Under the pieces are notes generated by a model. It saw only the letters and a program-made list of their open reading frames with translations, was not told where the DNA came from and searched no databases. Below are positions 51,988 through 60,663 of a DNA stretch of 64,000 bases, piece by piece. Origin of the DNA: CAZDKK01 sp964603725. Its GTDB lineage: Bacteria > Eisenbacteria > RBG-16-71-46 > CAIMUX01 > WJJG01. The number at the start of each line of letters is the position of its first letter. The stretch's first letter is position 1. The DNA lies in assembly GCA_964603725.1 (NCBI GenBank), contig CAZRWW010000013.1, positions 1-64,000 of the forward strand. Reading direction: 5' to 3'. A program made the translations under genes and the position numbers.

Positions 51988-53388
51988 CTAGAACTCGGCG
52001 CTCTTGGGCGCGCGCGGGAAGGGGATCACGTCGCGGATGTTGGCGAGGCCGGTGACATAGTTGACCGTGCGATCGAATCCCAAGCCGAAGCCGGCGTGCG
52101 GGACGGTGCCGTAGCGCCTCAGGTCGCGGTACCACCAGTACTCTTCCTTGGGTAGCCCGATCTCGTCGATGCGCTGGTCGAGCACCGCGAGGCGCTCCTC
52201 GCGCTGGCTGCCCCCCACGATCTCGCCGATGCCCGGCGCGAGCACGTCCATGGCGGCGACCGTGCGGCCGTCGTCGTTCAGGCGCATGTAGAAGGCCTTG
52301 ATCTCCTTCGGGTAGTTGGCGACCACGACCGGTCCGTGGGCGTGCTCCTCGGTGAGGTAGCGCTCGTGCTCCGACTGCAGGTCCACGCCCCACCGCACCG
52401 GAAACTCGAAGGCGCGACCCGAGCGCTCGAGCACCTGAATCGCCTCGGTGTAGTCGATGCGCGCGAATTCGGACTTGACGAAGCGCTCGAGGCGCGCGAT
52501 GCACTCCTTCTCGACGTGCTGGGCGAAGAAGGCCATGTCGTCCTGGCGCTCCTCGAGCACGGCCCGGAAGATGTACTTGAGGAACGATTCGGCCAGCGCG
52601 ATGTCGTCGTCCAGGTCGGCGAAGGCGATCTCGGGCTCGATCATCCAGAACTCCGAGAGGTGCCGGCTCGTGTTGGAGTTCTCGGCGCGGAACGTGGGCC
52701 CGAAGGTGTAGACGCGCGACAGCGCCAGGCAGTAGTTCTCGACGCTGAGCTGCCCGGAGACGGTGAGAAACGTCTGGCGGCCGAAGAAGTCCTGCGAGAA
52801 GTCCACCGCCCCCTCGGGCGTGCGCGGCGGATTGACGAGATCGAGCGTCGAAACGCGGAACATCTGGCCGGCGCCCTCGGCGTCGCTGCCGGTGATGATG
52901 GGCGTGTGGATCCAGTAGAAACCGTGCTCGTGGAAGTAGCGGTGGATCGCCTGCGCCAGGCAATGGCGCACGCGCGCGACCGCTCCGATCGTGTTGGTGC
53001 GCGGGCGCAGGTGGGCCACCGTGCGCAGATACTCGAGCGTATGCCGCTTGGGCGCGACCGGGTAGCTGTCGGGGTCCTCCACCCAGCCGACCACGGTGAC
53101 GCGCGTTGCGCGCAGCTCGCACGTTTGGCCCGCCCCCTGCGATGCGACGATCTCCCCCTCGACCTCCAGCGAGCAGCCGGTCGTGAGGCGCAGGACTTCT
53201 TGCGCGTAGTTGGGCAGCGTGGTCTCGGCGACAACCTGCAGCGGGGCAAAGCAGGTTCCATCGTGGACGTGGAGGAATGACAACCCCGCCTTCGAGTCGC
53301 GCCGGGTGCGCACCCAGCCCTGGACCGTGGCGACCTCGCCCACGGGGATCTTCCCGGCCAGGATGTCGGCGATTCTGGTGGCGCTCAT
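51988..53388 (-). CDS. asnS: Asparaginyl-tRNA synthetase
   Basis: The 466-residue class IIb synthetase charges tRNA-Asn. The N-terminal OB-fold anticodon domain includes VATVQGWVRTRRDSKAGLSF. Motif 2 is FRAENSNTSRHLSEFWMIEPE without its last residue, and motif 3 is GFGLGFDRTVNYVTG. GAGQMFRVSTLDLVN and GQLSVENYCLALSRVYTFGP are typical of AsnRS rather than AspRS. The ATG at 53388 gives the standard length and follows GAGG at five bases. A candidate promoter lies at 53526-53554. Confidence 0.96.
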   Translation of the reverse strand: MSATRIADILAGKIPVGEVATVQGWVRTRRDSKAGLSFLHVHDGTCFAPLQVVAETTLPNYAQEVLRLTTGCSLEVEGEIVASQGAGQTCELRATRVTVVGWVEDPDSYPVAPKRHTLEYLRTVAHLRPRTNTIGAVARVRHCLAQAIHRYFHEHGFYWIHTPIITGSDAEGAGQMFRVSTLDLVNPPRTPEGAVDFSQDFFGRQTFLTVSGQLSVENYCLALSRVYTFGPTFRAENSNTSRHLSEFWMIEPEIAFADLDDDIALAESFLKYIFRAVLEERQDDMAFFAQHVEKECIARLERFVKSEFARIDYTEAIQVLERSGRAFEFPVRWGVDLQSEHERYLTEEHAHGPVVVANYPKEIKAFYMRLNDDGRTVAAMDVLAPGIGEIVGGSQREERLAVLDQRIDEIGLPKEEYWWYRDLRRYGTVPHAGFGLGFDRTVNYVTGLANIRDVIPFPRAPKSAEF

Positions 53389-53525
53389 CAACACCTCGTG
53401 TGATTCCTCTTGTCCGGCAGTCCCGCCTGCAACGGCTTGCCCACCGATCGTGGTGGCCGGGCCTGAGATCCGTAACCGGTCAGGCGGCGTGCGTGCCGGC
53501 CGCGGGCCAGCCGCGTGAAGGTGGG

Positions 53526-53554
53526 ATTCTAACGGGAGGTGCGCGGGCGGGCAA
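53526..53554 (-). promoter_or_regulatory. Candidate sigma-70 promoter for asnS
   Basis: On the minus strand: TTGCCC (53549-53554), a 17-bp spacer and TAGAAT (53526-53531), about 140 bp before the asnS start. No other good match lies in the gap upstream of asnS. Confidence 0.5.
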
Positions 53555-53657
53555 GGTGGAGCGTGCATGCCGTCGTGGAGGCCGGCGTAGACGTTGGCGT
53601 GGAGGCTCCGCGTACAGGCCAGCGCGGAGTTGGGCGCCGAGGAAGCCGCCTGTGGCC

Positions 53658-56429
53658 CTATCGCACTACCAGGACCCGCTCCGTGTGGGCCGGTCCCTCG
53701 GATCCGATCTCCAGGCGCGCGAAGTAGATGCCAGCGGCCGCGGGCCGGCCCCGCCCGTCACGCATGAACCAGGTGTAGGTGTAGGCTCCCGCGCTGAGCG
53801 GACCATTCTTGATGCGCGACACCAGGCGCCCCGACGAGTCGAAGATATTGAGCGCCACGTCCGTGTCACGCGCCAGGCTGAAGCGCAGCTCCACCTGACT
53901 CGCACCCCGCAGGACCTGGAGTCCCCCTTCGGGCCGGGGCCGGCCGCGTTCTTCCTCATCCACCGATGTGCTGGGCGCAAAGGCCCCCCGCAGTTTCGTC
54001 AACGCCCCGAGCCACACCACGCCCCGCCCGTAGTGGGGACGCTGCTCCTGGATCGTCCGCACGGCGTTGTGCGTGATGATGTCGAACCTCGTACCCTCGG
54101 GCGAGTTGCCCAGCTCATTGCGGAAGACCTGCGCGAAATCGAGGTGGGCACCGTCCCAATCTCCATTCAGTTGCCCCAGGAATCCGGCTGCCCGCGTCTT
54201 GTCAGGGTCCTGGAACAGCAGCCTGGATGACATGCAAAGCGGTTGGCTGCATTCATGGCCTGTCTCGCAGCAGGGTGCAAACACCATGACAACCTGGTCT
54301 GTGTCGAGCCCATATCCATTGTCGAAGTAGCCGTTGCTCAGGAAAGGGAGCCTCCACGCCGATGTCTCAAATCCATAGGCCCAGATGTCTCGGACGCCCT
54401 CGGCAAGGGCATTCTCCAACACCGCGAAGCCCGGCCACGGAGACTGCCCTGGGATGTAGTATTCAGCCGCCCGCAACAGCGGGCCCGCTTCGATGCCCGG
54501 AGTCGCGTAGTACATGTCGCGGATCCGGAGCATTGGCCCGTCGAGAACGTGATTCTGCGCATGCGTCCCCGGATCATAGTCACCCAGCAGAAACAGACCC
54601 TTCCCCGCGCTGTTCACATGCTGTCCCTGGTTCCACTCCGAGGCGTAGATGAGCGTCGTGATCGCTTCCGGAACACTGCCAGCCGGCATGACCGTAACTG
54701 GGCAGTCTGGTAGTCCGTCCAAAGCGCCTGTGGGAAACACGTCGGCATAGGAATTGTAGCTGTAGCAGGTGGCGCTGTTGCAGGACTGAAAGGGGGGATC
54801 GGGAAACGGTATCGTGGAGATCAAGCCGCCACCCGTGCCGGCGAGAACGAGTGTAGGACCTGGATCAACCGGGTAGTGTGTCTGGTACTGCGCGTTGTAG
54901 GCGGCGTTCGCCTCAATGACATCCTCCAATATGGCATGAATCAGCCAGTACTGCGGAATGACGGGCGCCGGCCCTATGAACACCGCCGGTACCAGGTCGG
55001 GAAAGTCGCAGCTCATCTGATAGGCGATGCTCTCAGCCAGGAGATACTCATCCCCAATGCCTCTGTTGATGTAATACACCACATCGGCACATTCGCTGCA
55101 ATTGTCAGCGAACCCATCGAGTATCAGCTTGGTGACCCCATTCTCGAGGGTCTCCCAGTGGTGATCCGTGGTATCCGCCCACGTCGAGCAGGCCGCCACC
55201 CACGCCCACCGTGGATCGTCTTCGCTCCAGGGATCCGGCTCCCATCGCGGCCAGGGCTGCGCTTCGACCTCTTCCATGGTCATGTCGTCGAGCGGCTCCA
55301 GATCCTCCCAGATGCCGGACTCCGCCTGCCAGGTGAACCAATCGGAGTAGGTCCTCCGGCCCAGGCCATCGACCTCGAGACAGGTGAAGGCGCTCGCACC
55401 CGGCGGCACGGCAACGCTGTAGCACCTCAGCCGGCCGTATCCGTCTGTTCCCCGACCCGCGAACTGGCTCACCGTGTCCCCGTCCGCGATGACGAAGTAG
55501 GTGCTGGCGGAGTCCTCACTGACGCAAGCCATCCGAACCTCGCCGCAGTAGGCGCTGGCATGCAGCCAACGACCCGCGAGATTCCAGCACCCTCGACCAT
55601 ACGGCTCGATCCCGTTCTCCCTCCAGCCGAGGATCACCGGGTCGCCACTGGTTGGCAGGGGGATGTCGCCAACGCAGCTTCTTCGTCCCTCGCTGGAGAA
55701 GAGCTCGCAGCCCAGGGTGTTGACGGCGGTGAAGTAGGAGTGAGCGCTATCTCGAAGGTCAACGTCTTCGTCGAACCCGAGCATGGAGGGACAATCGATC
55801 ACGCCGGGCTGGCCACCCAGCCAGGCGTAGGCCCAGGTTCCCGAGAAGCAGTAGTAGGCGAGCAGCATGAACCACGAAGAGGCGTAGGGGGCCAGGTGGT
55901 TGGCAACCCCGGTGGGCGTGATGAAGATCACCCACCGCTCATGAGTGGTCCCTTCCTCAAGGGGGTATCTCCAAATGTCGGAACCCTCGGAGTAGCCATG
56001 CGTGAACCCGTAGGTCGAGACAAGCTGGTTGCACCTGGCCACGCATGCGCCGTAAGAGCGGAACGATTCGAGCTCGAAGGCGCGTCCATACAGGCCATAG
56101 GCTCCGTGGCTGTTGATCACATAGAGGTTCCTGTTCTGCATCTTCTCCTTCAGCCACTCATAGGTGCACCGATGGTACAGGGAACCATCGGTGACGTGCA
56201 TCTGTACGTCGGCCTCGATATCCGCATCGTTGATGCCATAGTAGGCGCCGAGCACGCACCGAGCATGAGCTTCCCAATTGTCCGGTTCCTCTGGACCAAC
56301 GGGCGGCTGCTCGTGTTCGTACTCGAAGCCGATCGGCACGTAGATGCATGCGCCACGGCCATGCAAGTCCGCTCGGGCCGCCGGCACAAGCGCCAGCGCG
56401 AGGAGCAGAACCATCATCCGCGTTGACAT
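53658..56429 (-). CDS. Large secreted protein with possible caspase-like (clan CD) features and FlgD-like C-terminus
   Basis: The 923-residue exported protein has a signal peptide at residues 1-20. Two regions recall clan CD peptidase geometry. One has a hydrophobic strand with His-Gly (LYVINSHGAYGLYG, H108) and then LLAYYCFSGTWAY (C194). The other, near 713, is VVMVFAPCCETGHE followed by RAAGFLGQLNGDW, as in gingipain-like C25 proteins. The match is by pattern only and the spacing is wide, so enzymatic activity is unproven. Residues about 826-923 are a FlgD-like domain (VALNIFDSSGRLVSRI, AYTYTWFMRDGRGRP). The ATG is 4 bp after the stop of the upstream gene, with GGAGG inside that gene's end: a two-gene operon. 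Confidence 0.7.
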   Translation of the reverse strand: MSTRMMVLLLALALVPAARADLHGRGACIYVPIGFEYEHEQPPVGPEEPDNWEAHARCVLGAYYGINDADIEADVQMHVTDGSLYHRCTYEWLKEKMQNRNLYVINSHGAYGLYGRAFELESFRSYGACVARCNQLVSTYGFTHGYSEGSDIWRYPLEEGTTHERWVIFITPTGVANHLAPYASSWFMLLAYYCFSGTWAYAWLGGQPGVIDCPSMLGFDEDVDLRDSAHSYFTAVNTLGCELFSSEGRRSCVGDIPLPTSGDPVILGWRENGIEPYGRGCWNLAGRWLHASAYCGEVRMACVSEDSASTYFVIADGDTVSQFAGRGTDGYGRLRCYSVAVPPGASAFTCLEVDGLGRRTYSDWFTWQAESGIWEDLEPLDDMTMEEVEAQPWPRWEPDPWSEDDPRWAWVAACSTWADTTDHHWETLENGVTKLILDGFADNCSECADVVYYINRGIGDEYLLAESIAYQMSCDFPDLVPAVFIGPAPVIPQYWLIHAILEDVIEANAAYNAQYQTHYPVDPGPTLVLAGTGGGLISTIPFPDPPFQSCNSATCYSYNSYADVFPTGALDGLPDCPVTVMPAGSVPEAITTLIYASEWNQGQHVNSAGKGLFLLGDYDPGTHAQNHVLDGPMLRIRDMYYATPGIEAGPLLRAAEYYIPGQSPWPGFAVLENALAEGVRDIWAYGFETSAWRLPFLSNGYFDNGYGLDTDQVVMVFAPCCETGHECSQPLCMSSRLLFQDPDKTRAAGFLGQLNGDWDGAHLDFAQVFRNELGNSPEGTRFDIITHNAVRTIQEQRPHYGRGVVWLGALTKLRGAFAPSTSVDEEERGRPRPEGGLQVLRGASQVELRFSLARDTDVALNIFDSSGRLVSRIKNGPLSAGAYTYTWFMRDGRGRPAAAGIYFARLEIGSEGPAHTERVLVVR

Positions 56430-56433
56430 GGTT

Positions 56434-57906
56434 CTACTCCTCCCCGGCGCATGATCCGCCGAACTGCAGGTTTCCGTATCCTATCGTCACGCAGCTCGAT
56501 CCGAGCATGTTCCGTTCCAGGCTGCGGAAGAAGGGGAGATCTATCACGCAGGCCACATAGTGGCTTCGGAAGTCGCGGTTTCCCTCGAGCCAGGGGTGCT
56601 CGTATTCGAGCAACATACCCACGGGATGCTCCAATCCACGCCATTGCACCTCAAAGGCTTGCCCCTCTCTCCCGGCCGACCAGGATCTTGCCGACACCAC
56701 TAGCCCGCTCGCCTCGAGGACAGCGACTGCGGCACCTGCCGCTGCTTCGGGCGTCGCCCCCGCGAACGCGCGCCTGCGAAATGCATTGGCAGCAGAGTGC
56801 CGGAGACGATTGAACGCTCCCTCCCAGAGCCGAACAGCACGGTTCCAGAGCACTGGGTCGGCGCTGCTGCCGACAATGCTCTGGACATAGGGGACCGATC
56901 CGTACGTTGCGCGCAGGTATTCCACTTCGTACGTCGGCGGCGGAGCTTCGTCGGGCGGCAGGTACGGGTAGCCATCGATCGTGACCCGTCCATCTCTCCA
57001 GTCCACCACGAACGACTCGCCCGGCGAGTAGATCCGCTCATAGCCGTTAGTGACGTACTTGACCGAGCGTCCGGCGCCGAGGACGATCTCACACGGGAAC
57101 TCGCATTCGCCCCTGTGCACCGTCACGCATGGGTTGGGATTGCAGGTCCTCCACTCCGGGTGGAACTCCCATTCACTCCCGAGCGCGCTGCAATCCTCCA
57201 CGGCCATGACAGCGCAGCGCTCGCCGGAGCAGCACACGCCGACGCCGTAGTCGCTCCATGCCAACACCTGCCCCTCCCCAAGACCCATGACCTGCCCCGG
57301 GCACACAGCCAGGCCTTCGGTCAGCATGCCCATCGCTCCGGAGGCGCTCACCGCCCTGGCCTCGGGCAGTTGCTGGCAGTTCACCGTGCCGGCAAAGGCG
57401 GTCCGTGGGTTGTTGTCGAGGGGCACCAATTGGGGCGCATAGGCGTAGCCCGCGAAGTAGTAGATCGGCAGGAAGTTGCCGGTCCAGCAGGAGTCCGTAA
57501 TGGCGAGGCTGGTGCCTTCGTTCGGTCCGGGCCAGTTGGCCGTGGGGATCTCAAGCCCCTCCGAAGGAAAGCACGGGCCGTGACTGATGATCGCGTAGTC
57601 GTCGGTCGCGTACTCCCCCAGCCCGAATTCAACGCCGCACCAGGCCTTCGGCTCATCCCACGCGGCCAGTACGAACCAGATCGCCGCCTGCGTGGTGTTG
57701 ATCCGGTTGACCTGCTCTTCGCAGGCGTCAATGGCGTGCTCGGCCAGGTAGGCGGCGCACCATCCCCCTTCCGGAGGCGTGCTGCTGTACTCCATCCCCG
57801 CCGGATGGTGCGCGATGAAGACGCCGCCGGCGAGCTCCGTCGGCTCGGCGAGCGCGCCGGTCCCCAACCCACATACCAAGACAAGACCCACGAACCCACG
57901 TCGCAT
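56434..57906 (-). CDS. Secreted WPGPNEG-family protein, first gene of the secreted-protein operon
   Basis: The 490-residue protein has signal peptide FVGLVLVCGLGTGALA and then the shared N-terminal domain: GGVFIAHHPAGMEYSS, FVLAAWDEPKAWCGVEFGLG, ANWPGPNEGTSLAIT and FLPIYYFAGYAYAP. One cysteine module follows (VCCSGERCAVMAVEDC...CNPNPC). The C-terminal 190 residues are unrelated to the paralogue at 7973, with VEYLRATYGSVPYVQSIVG and DPVLWNRAVRLWEGAFNR. It ends SCAGEE, without the TWG tag. ATG 57906 is preceded by GGGAG at seven bases. Unknown function, probably extracellular. Confidence 0.75.
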   Translation of the reverse strand: MRRGFVGLVLVCGLGTGALAEPTELAGGVFIAHHPAGMEYSSTPPEGGWCAAYLAEHAIDACEEQVNRINTTQAAIWFVLAAWDEPKAWCGVEFGLGEYATDDYAIISHGPCFPSEGLEIPTANWPGPNEGTSLAITDSCWTGNFLPIYYFAGYAYAPQLVPLDNNPRTAFAGTVNCQQLPEARAVSASGAMGMLTEGLAVCPGQVMGLGEGQVLAWSDYGVGVCCSGERCAVMAVEDCSALGSEWEFHPEWRTCNPNPCVTVHRGECEFPCEIVLGAGRSVKYVTNGYERIYSPGESFVVDWRDGRVTIDGYPYLPPDEAPPPTYEVEYLRATYGSVPYVQSIVGSSADPVLWNRAVRLWEGAFNRLRHSAANAFRRRAFAGATPEAAAGAAVAVLEASGLVVSARSWSAGREGQAFEVQWRGLEHPVGMLLEYEHPWLEGNRDFRSHYVACVIDLPFFRSLERNMLGSSCVTIGYGNLQFGGSCAGEE

Positions 57907-58138
57907 GATGGGACTCCCCCGTCTGGTAGGTTGTACAGCGCATCGGATCCGTTTCATCAGGGAACGATCATACATCAACTCTGGAACCACCCAACACTCA
58001 GCGCGAGATTCGCGTTCCGTTCGCTGCTCGGTCATGGCCCGCCAACTCGCATCGTTCCGCGCATCGCTCCGCCGATTGTCTCACATGGCTCTTGCGGATG
58101 CCTGCCGACTCGCTCAGGCGACTGCCGTCACGGTCGTG

Positions 58139-58170
58139 ACAGTACTCTGGGGGGGGGGGGGACGTGTCAA
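58139..58170 (-). promoter_or_regulatory. Possible promoter with a 13-G tract in its spacer and an overlapping palindrome
   Basis: On the minus strand: TTGACA (58165-58170), a 20-bp spacer containing 13 consecutive C (G on the plus strand, 58149-58161), and TACTGT (58139-58144). A perfect inverted repeat, GTCACG-GT-CGTGAC (58127-58140), overlaps the -10 and start region like an operator. It faces the secreted-protein operon that starts at 57906. Loss of two or three bases from the tract would give an ideal 17-18 bp spacer. No gene is seen in the rest of the 501-bp gap. Confidence 0.5.
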
Positions 58171-58294
58171 GCAGGATTCTCTGCTCTCCCGCCCGGGCCA
58201 GAGCCAGAAGCCGCGCCGACCGCGGCAGGGCCTTCACCGCCATCACGCGGCATGGCGATGGCACACGCCGGCCGCTCACCCGCCGGACACCCGC

Positions 58295-58324
58295 TTGACA
58301 GCCATCCTCCCCCGCTCCTACCCT
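58295..58324 (+). promoter_or_regulatory. Candidate promoter for transketolase
   Basis: TTGACA (58295-58300), an 18-bp spacer and a weak -10 TACCCT (58319-58324), about 85 bp upstream of the transketolase ATG. The -35 is perfect; the -10 is poor. Confidence 0.4.
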
Positions 58325-58407
58325 GCGTCGTTTCCCGCTCGTTCAGCTCGAGGGCGCGATTTCCCAGCGGAAGGCGCCCTCCGGACCCACACCATGAGGA
58401 CAGCCGC

Positions 58408-60645
58408 ATGAAGGACCTGGACGCCCGCTGCGTGAACACGATCCGCATCCTGAGCGCCGAAGCGGTGCAGAAGGCGAACTCCGGCCACCCGGGCATGCCG
58501 ATGGGCGCTGCGACCATGGCCTACGTGCTCTGGACGCGCTTCCTGAAGCACAACCCCCGCAACCCCCAGTGGCCCGATCGCGATCGATTCATCCTCTCGG
58601 CGGGCCACGGGTCGATGCTGCTCTACAGCCTGCTGCACCTCACGGGCTACGATCTGCCGCTGGAGGAGATCCGCAACTTCCGCCAGTGGGAGTCGCGCAC
58701 GCCGGGCCATCCCGAGCACGGTCTCACCCCCGGCGTCGAGCTGACGACGGGCCCCCTGGGTCAAGGCTTCGCCCACGGCGTGGGGATGGCGATGGCCGAG
58801 CGCTATCTGGCCGAACGCTTCAACCGCCCCGGCCACACCATCGTCGATCACTACACCTACGCGATCGTGAGCGACGGCGACCTGATGGAGGGCATCTCGC
58901 ACGAGGCAGCCGGCCTGGCGGGCCATCTGCGCCTGGGCAAGCTCATCTACCTCTTCGACGACAACCGCATCACGATCGAGGGATCGACCGCACTGGCGGT
59001 GAGCGAGAACGTGCGCGGCCGCTTCGAGGCCTACGGCTGGGAGGTCTTCGAGGTCGACGGCAACGACATCGCCTCGCTCGCGGATGCGATCACACGCGCG
59101 CGCGAGAATCTGTCACGTCCGAGTCTGATCGCCGCGCGCACCCACATCGCCCACGGCAGCCCCAAGAAGCAGGACACCGCCGGCGCGCACGGCGCGCCGC
59201 TGGGCGAGGACGAGCTGCGCGCGACGAAGGCCGCCCTCGGCTGGGCAGCGACCGAGCCTTTCCATGTGCCGCCGGAGGTGCGCGAGCACATGGCGGCGGC
59301 GATCGAGCGCGGCGCGGCGGCCGAGCACGAGTGGCAGGGCCGGCTCGAGGCATATCGCGCGGCCCATCCCGCGGAGCGCGCCCGCTGGGACCTCTGGCAG
59401 TCCGGGCGCCTGCCCGCGGGCTGGGACGAGGCGTTGCTGGACGCCGATCCCGGCAGCGCCCCCACCGCCACGCGCGCCGCGTCGGGCCGCGCGATCAACA
59501 TCCTGGCCGGCGCGCTCGGCAACCTGGTGGGCGGCTCGGCAGACCTCGCGCCCTCGAACAACACCGAGATCAAGGGGCAGGGCGCCTTCGAGCCCGAGGG
59601 CGTCAAGGGCCCCAACATCCACTTCGGGGTGCGCGAGCACGCCATGGCGGCGGCCGTGAACGGCATGGCGCTCCACGGCGGCCTGCGCCCCTACGCCGCC
59701 ACCTTCCTCGTCTTCAGCGACTACATGCGCCCGGCGCTGCGCCTGGCGGCGCTGATGCAGGCGCCGTCGATCTTCGTCTTCACCCACGACAGCATCGGCG
59801 TCGGCGAGGACGGCCCCACCCACCAGCCCGTCGAGCACGTGGCGTCGCTGCGGGCGATCCCGGGGCTGACCGTGATCCGGCCCGCTGATGCCCGCGAGAC
59901 CTTCGAGGCCTGGTGGGCGGCGATCCAGACGAGTGGGCCCGTAGCGCTCATCCTCTCGCGCCAGAACCTGCCGCTGCTGGATCGATCGGGCCACTGCCTG
60001 CCGGCCGAAGTCTTGGGCAAGTCGGAACCCTCGAGCCTCCGCGCCGGCGGCCGGGGCAGTCAGGGCGATCAGGTCGGTCGAGGCCAAGTCCCTCCGCTGG
60101 CGGCGCTGGGCGCCTTCGTGCTGGCGGAAGCGGGATCCGCAGCGCCGGGCAGCAGCCCGCAGGTCGCGCCGCAGCCACGCCTCATCATGATCGCCAGCGG
60201 CTCCGAGGTGCAGCTCTGCCTCCAGGCCCGCCTGTCTCTCGAGCGACGGGGGGTGTCGACCCGGGTCGTCAGCATGCCCTCTTGGGAGCTCTTCGAACGT
60301 CAGCCCGAGAGCTACCGCCGTTTCGTGCTGCCGCCCGGGACCCTGCGGCTGGCGGTCGAGGCCGCCTCGCCCTTCGGCTGGGAGCGCTATGCCGGCGGCG
60401 GCACGATCATCGGCCTCGATCGCTTCGGGGCCTCCGCGCCCGCCGGGGTGCTCTACGAGCGCCTGGGCTTTACGGCCGCGACGATCGAGCAGCGGGCCCT
60501 CGCCCTCCTGGATGCCGCGGAGAACTCGGTACCGGCGGCTCCCGGGAAGATCCCTGGGGCGGCTCCGGGCAAAGCCGCGGGGGAACCCCCCAGGAAAACC
60601 ATGGATGGAGCTCCGGGGAAAGCTCCGGGCCGCCTGAACGAATGA
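58408..60645 (+). CDS. tkt: Transketolase
   Basis: The 745-residue thiamine-diphosphate enzyme of the pentose phosphate/Calvin pathways moves two-carbon units between sugar phosphates. Conserved parts are ANSGHPGMPMGAATMAYVLW, GHGSMLLYSLLHL, TGPLGQGFAHGVGMAMAE, SDGDLMEGISHEAAGLAGHL, GVREHAMAAAVNGMALHGG and HDSIGVGEDGPTHQPVEHVA. Two oddities are seen. A low-complexity insert (about 535-575, 60010-60130) sits before MIASGSEVQL. A Pro/Gly/Lys-rich tail of about 30 residues with repeated APGKA/PGKAPG follows the normal end. ATG 58408 has GAGGA eight bases upstream and matches the family start. Confidence 0.95.
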   Translation: MKDLDARCVNTIRILSAEAVQKANSGHPGMPMGAATMAYVLWTRFLKHNPRNPQWPDRDRFILSAGHGSMLLYSLLHLTGYDLPLEEIRNFRQWESRTPGHPEHGLTPGVELTTGPLGQGFAHGVGMAMAERYLAERFNRPGHTIVDHYTYAIVSDGDLMEGISHEAAGLAGHLRLGKLIYLFDDNRITIEGSTALAVSENVRGRFEAYGWEVFEVDGNDIASLADAITRARENLSRPSLIAARTHIAHGSPKKQDTAGAHGAPLGEDELRATKAALGWAATEPFHVPPEVREHMAAAIERGAAAEHEWQGRLEAYRAAHPAERARWDLWQSGRLPAGWDEALLDADPGSAPTATRAASGRAINILAGALGNLVGGSADLAPSNNTEIKGQGAFEPEGVKGPNIHFGVREHAMAAAVNGMALHGGLRPYAATFLVFSDYMRPALRLAALMQAPSIFVFTHDSIGVGEDGPTHQPVEHVASLRAIPGLTVIRPADARETFEAWWAAIQTSGPVALILSRQNLPLLDRSGHCLPAEVLGKSEPSSLRAGGRGSQGDQVGRGQVPPLAALGAFVLAEAGSAAPGSSPQVAPQPRLIMIASGSEVQLCLQARLSLERRGVSTRVVSMPSWELFERQPESYRRFVLPPGTLRLAVEAASPFGWERYAGGGTIIGLDRFGASAPAGVLYERLGFTAATIEQRALALLDAAENSVPAAPGKIPGAAPGKAAGEPPRKTMDGAPGKAPGRLNE

Positions 60646-60663
60646 CATCGGGGGCGCGTCTTC

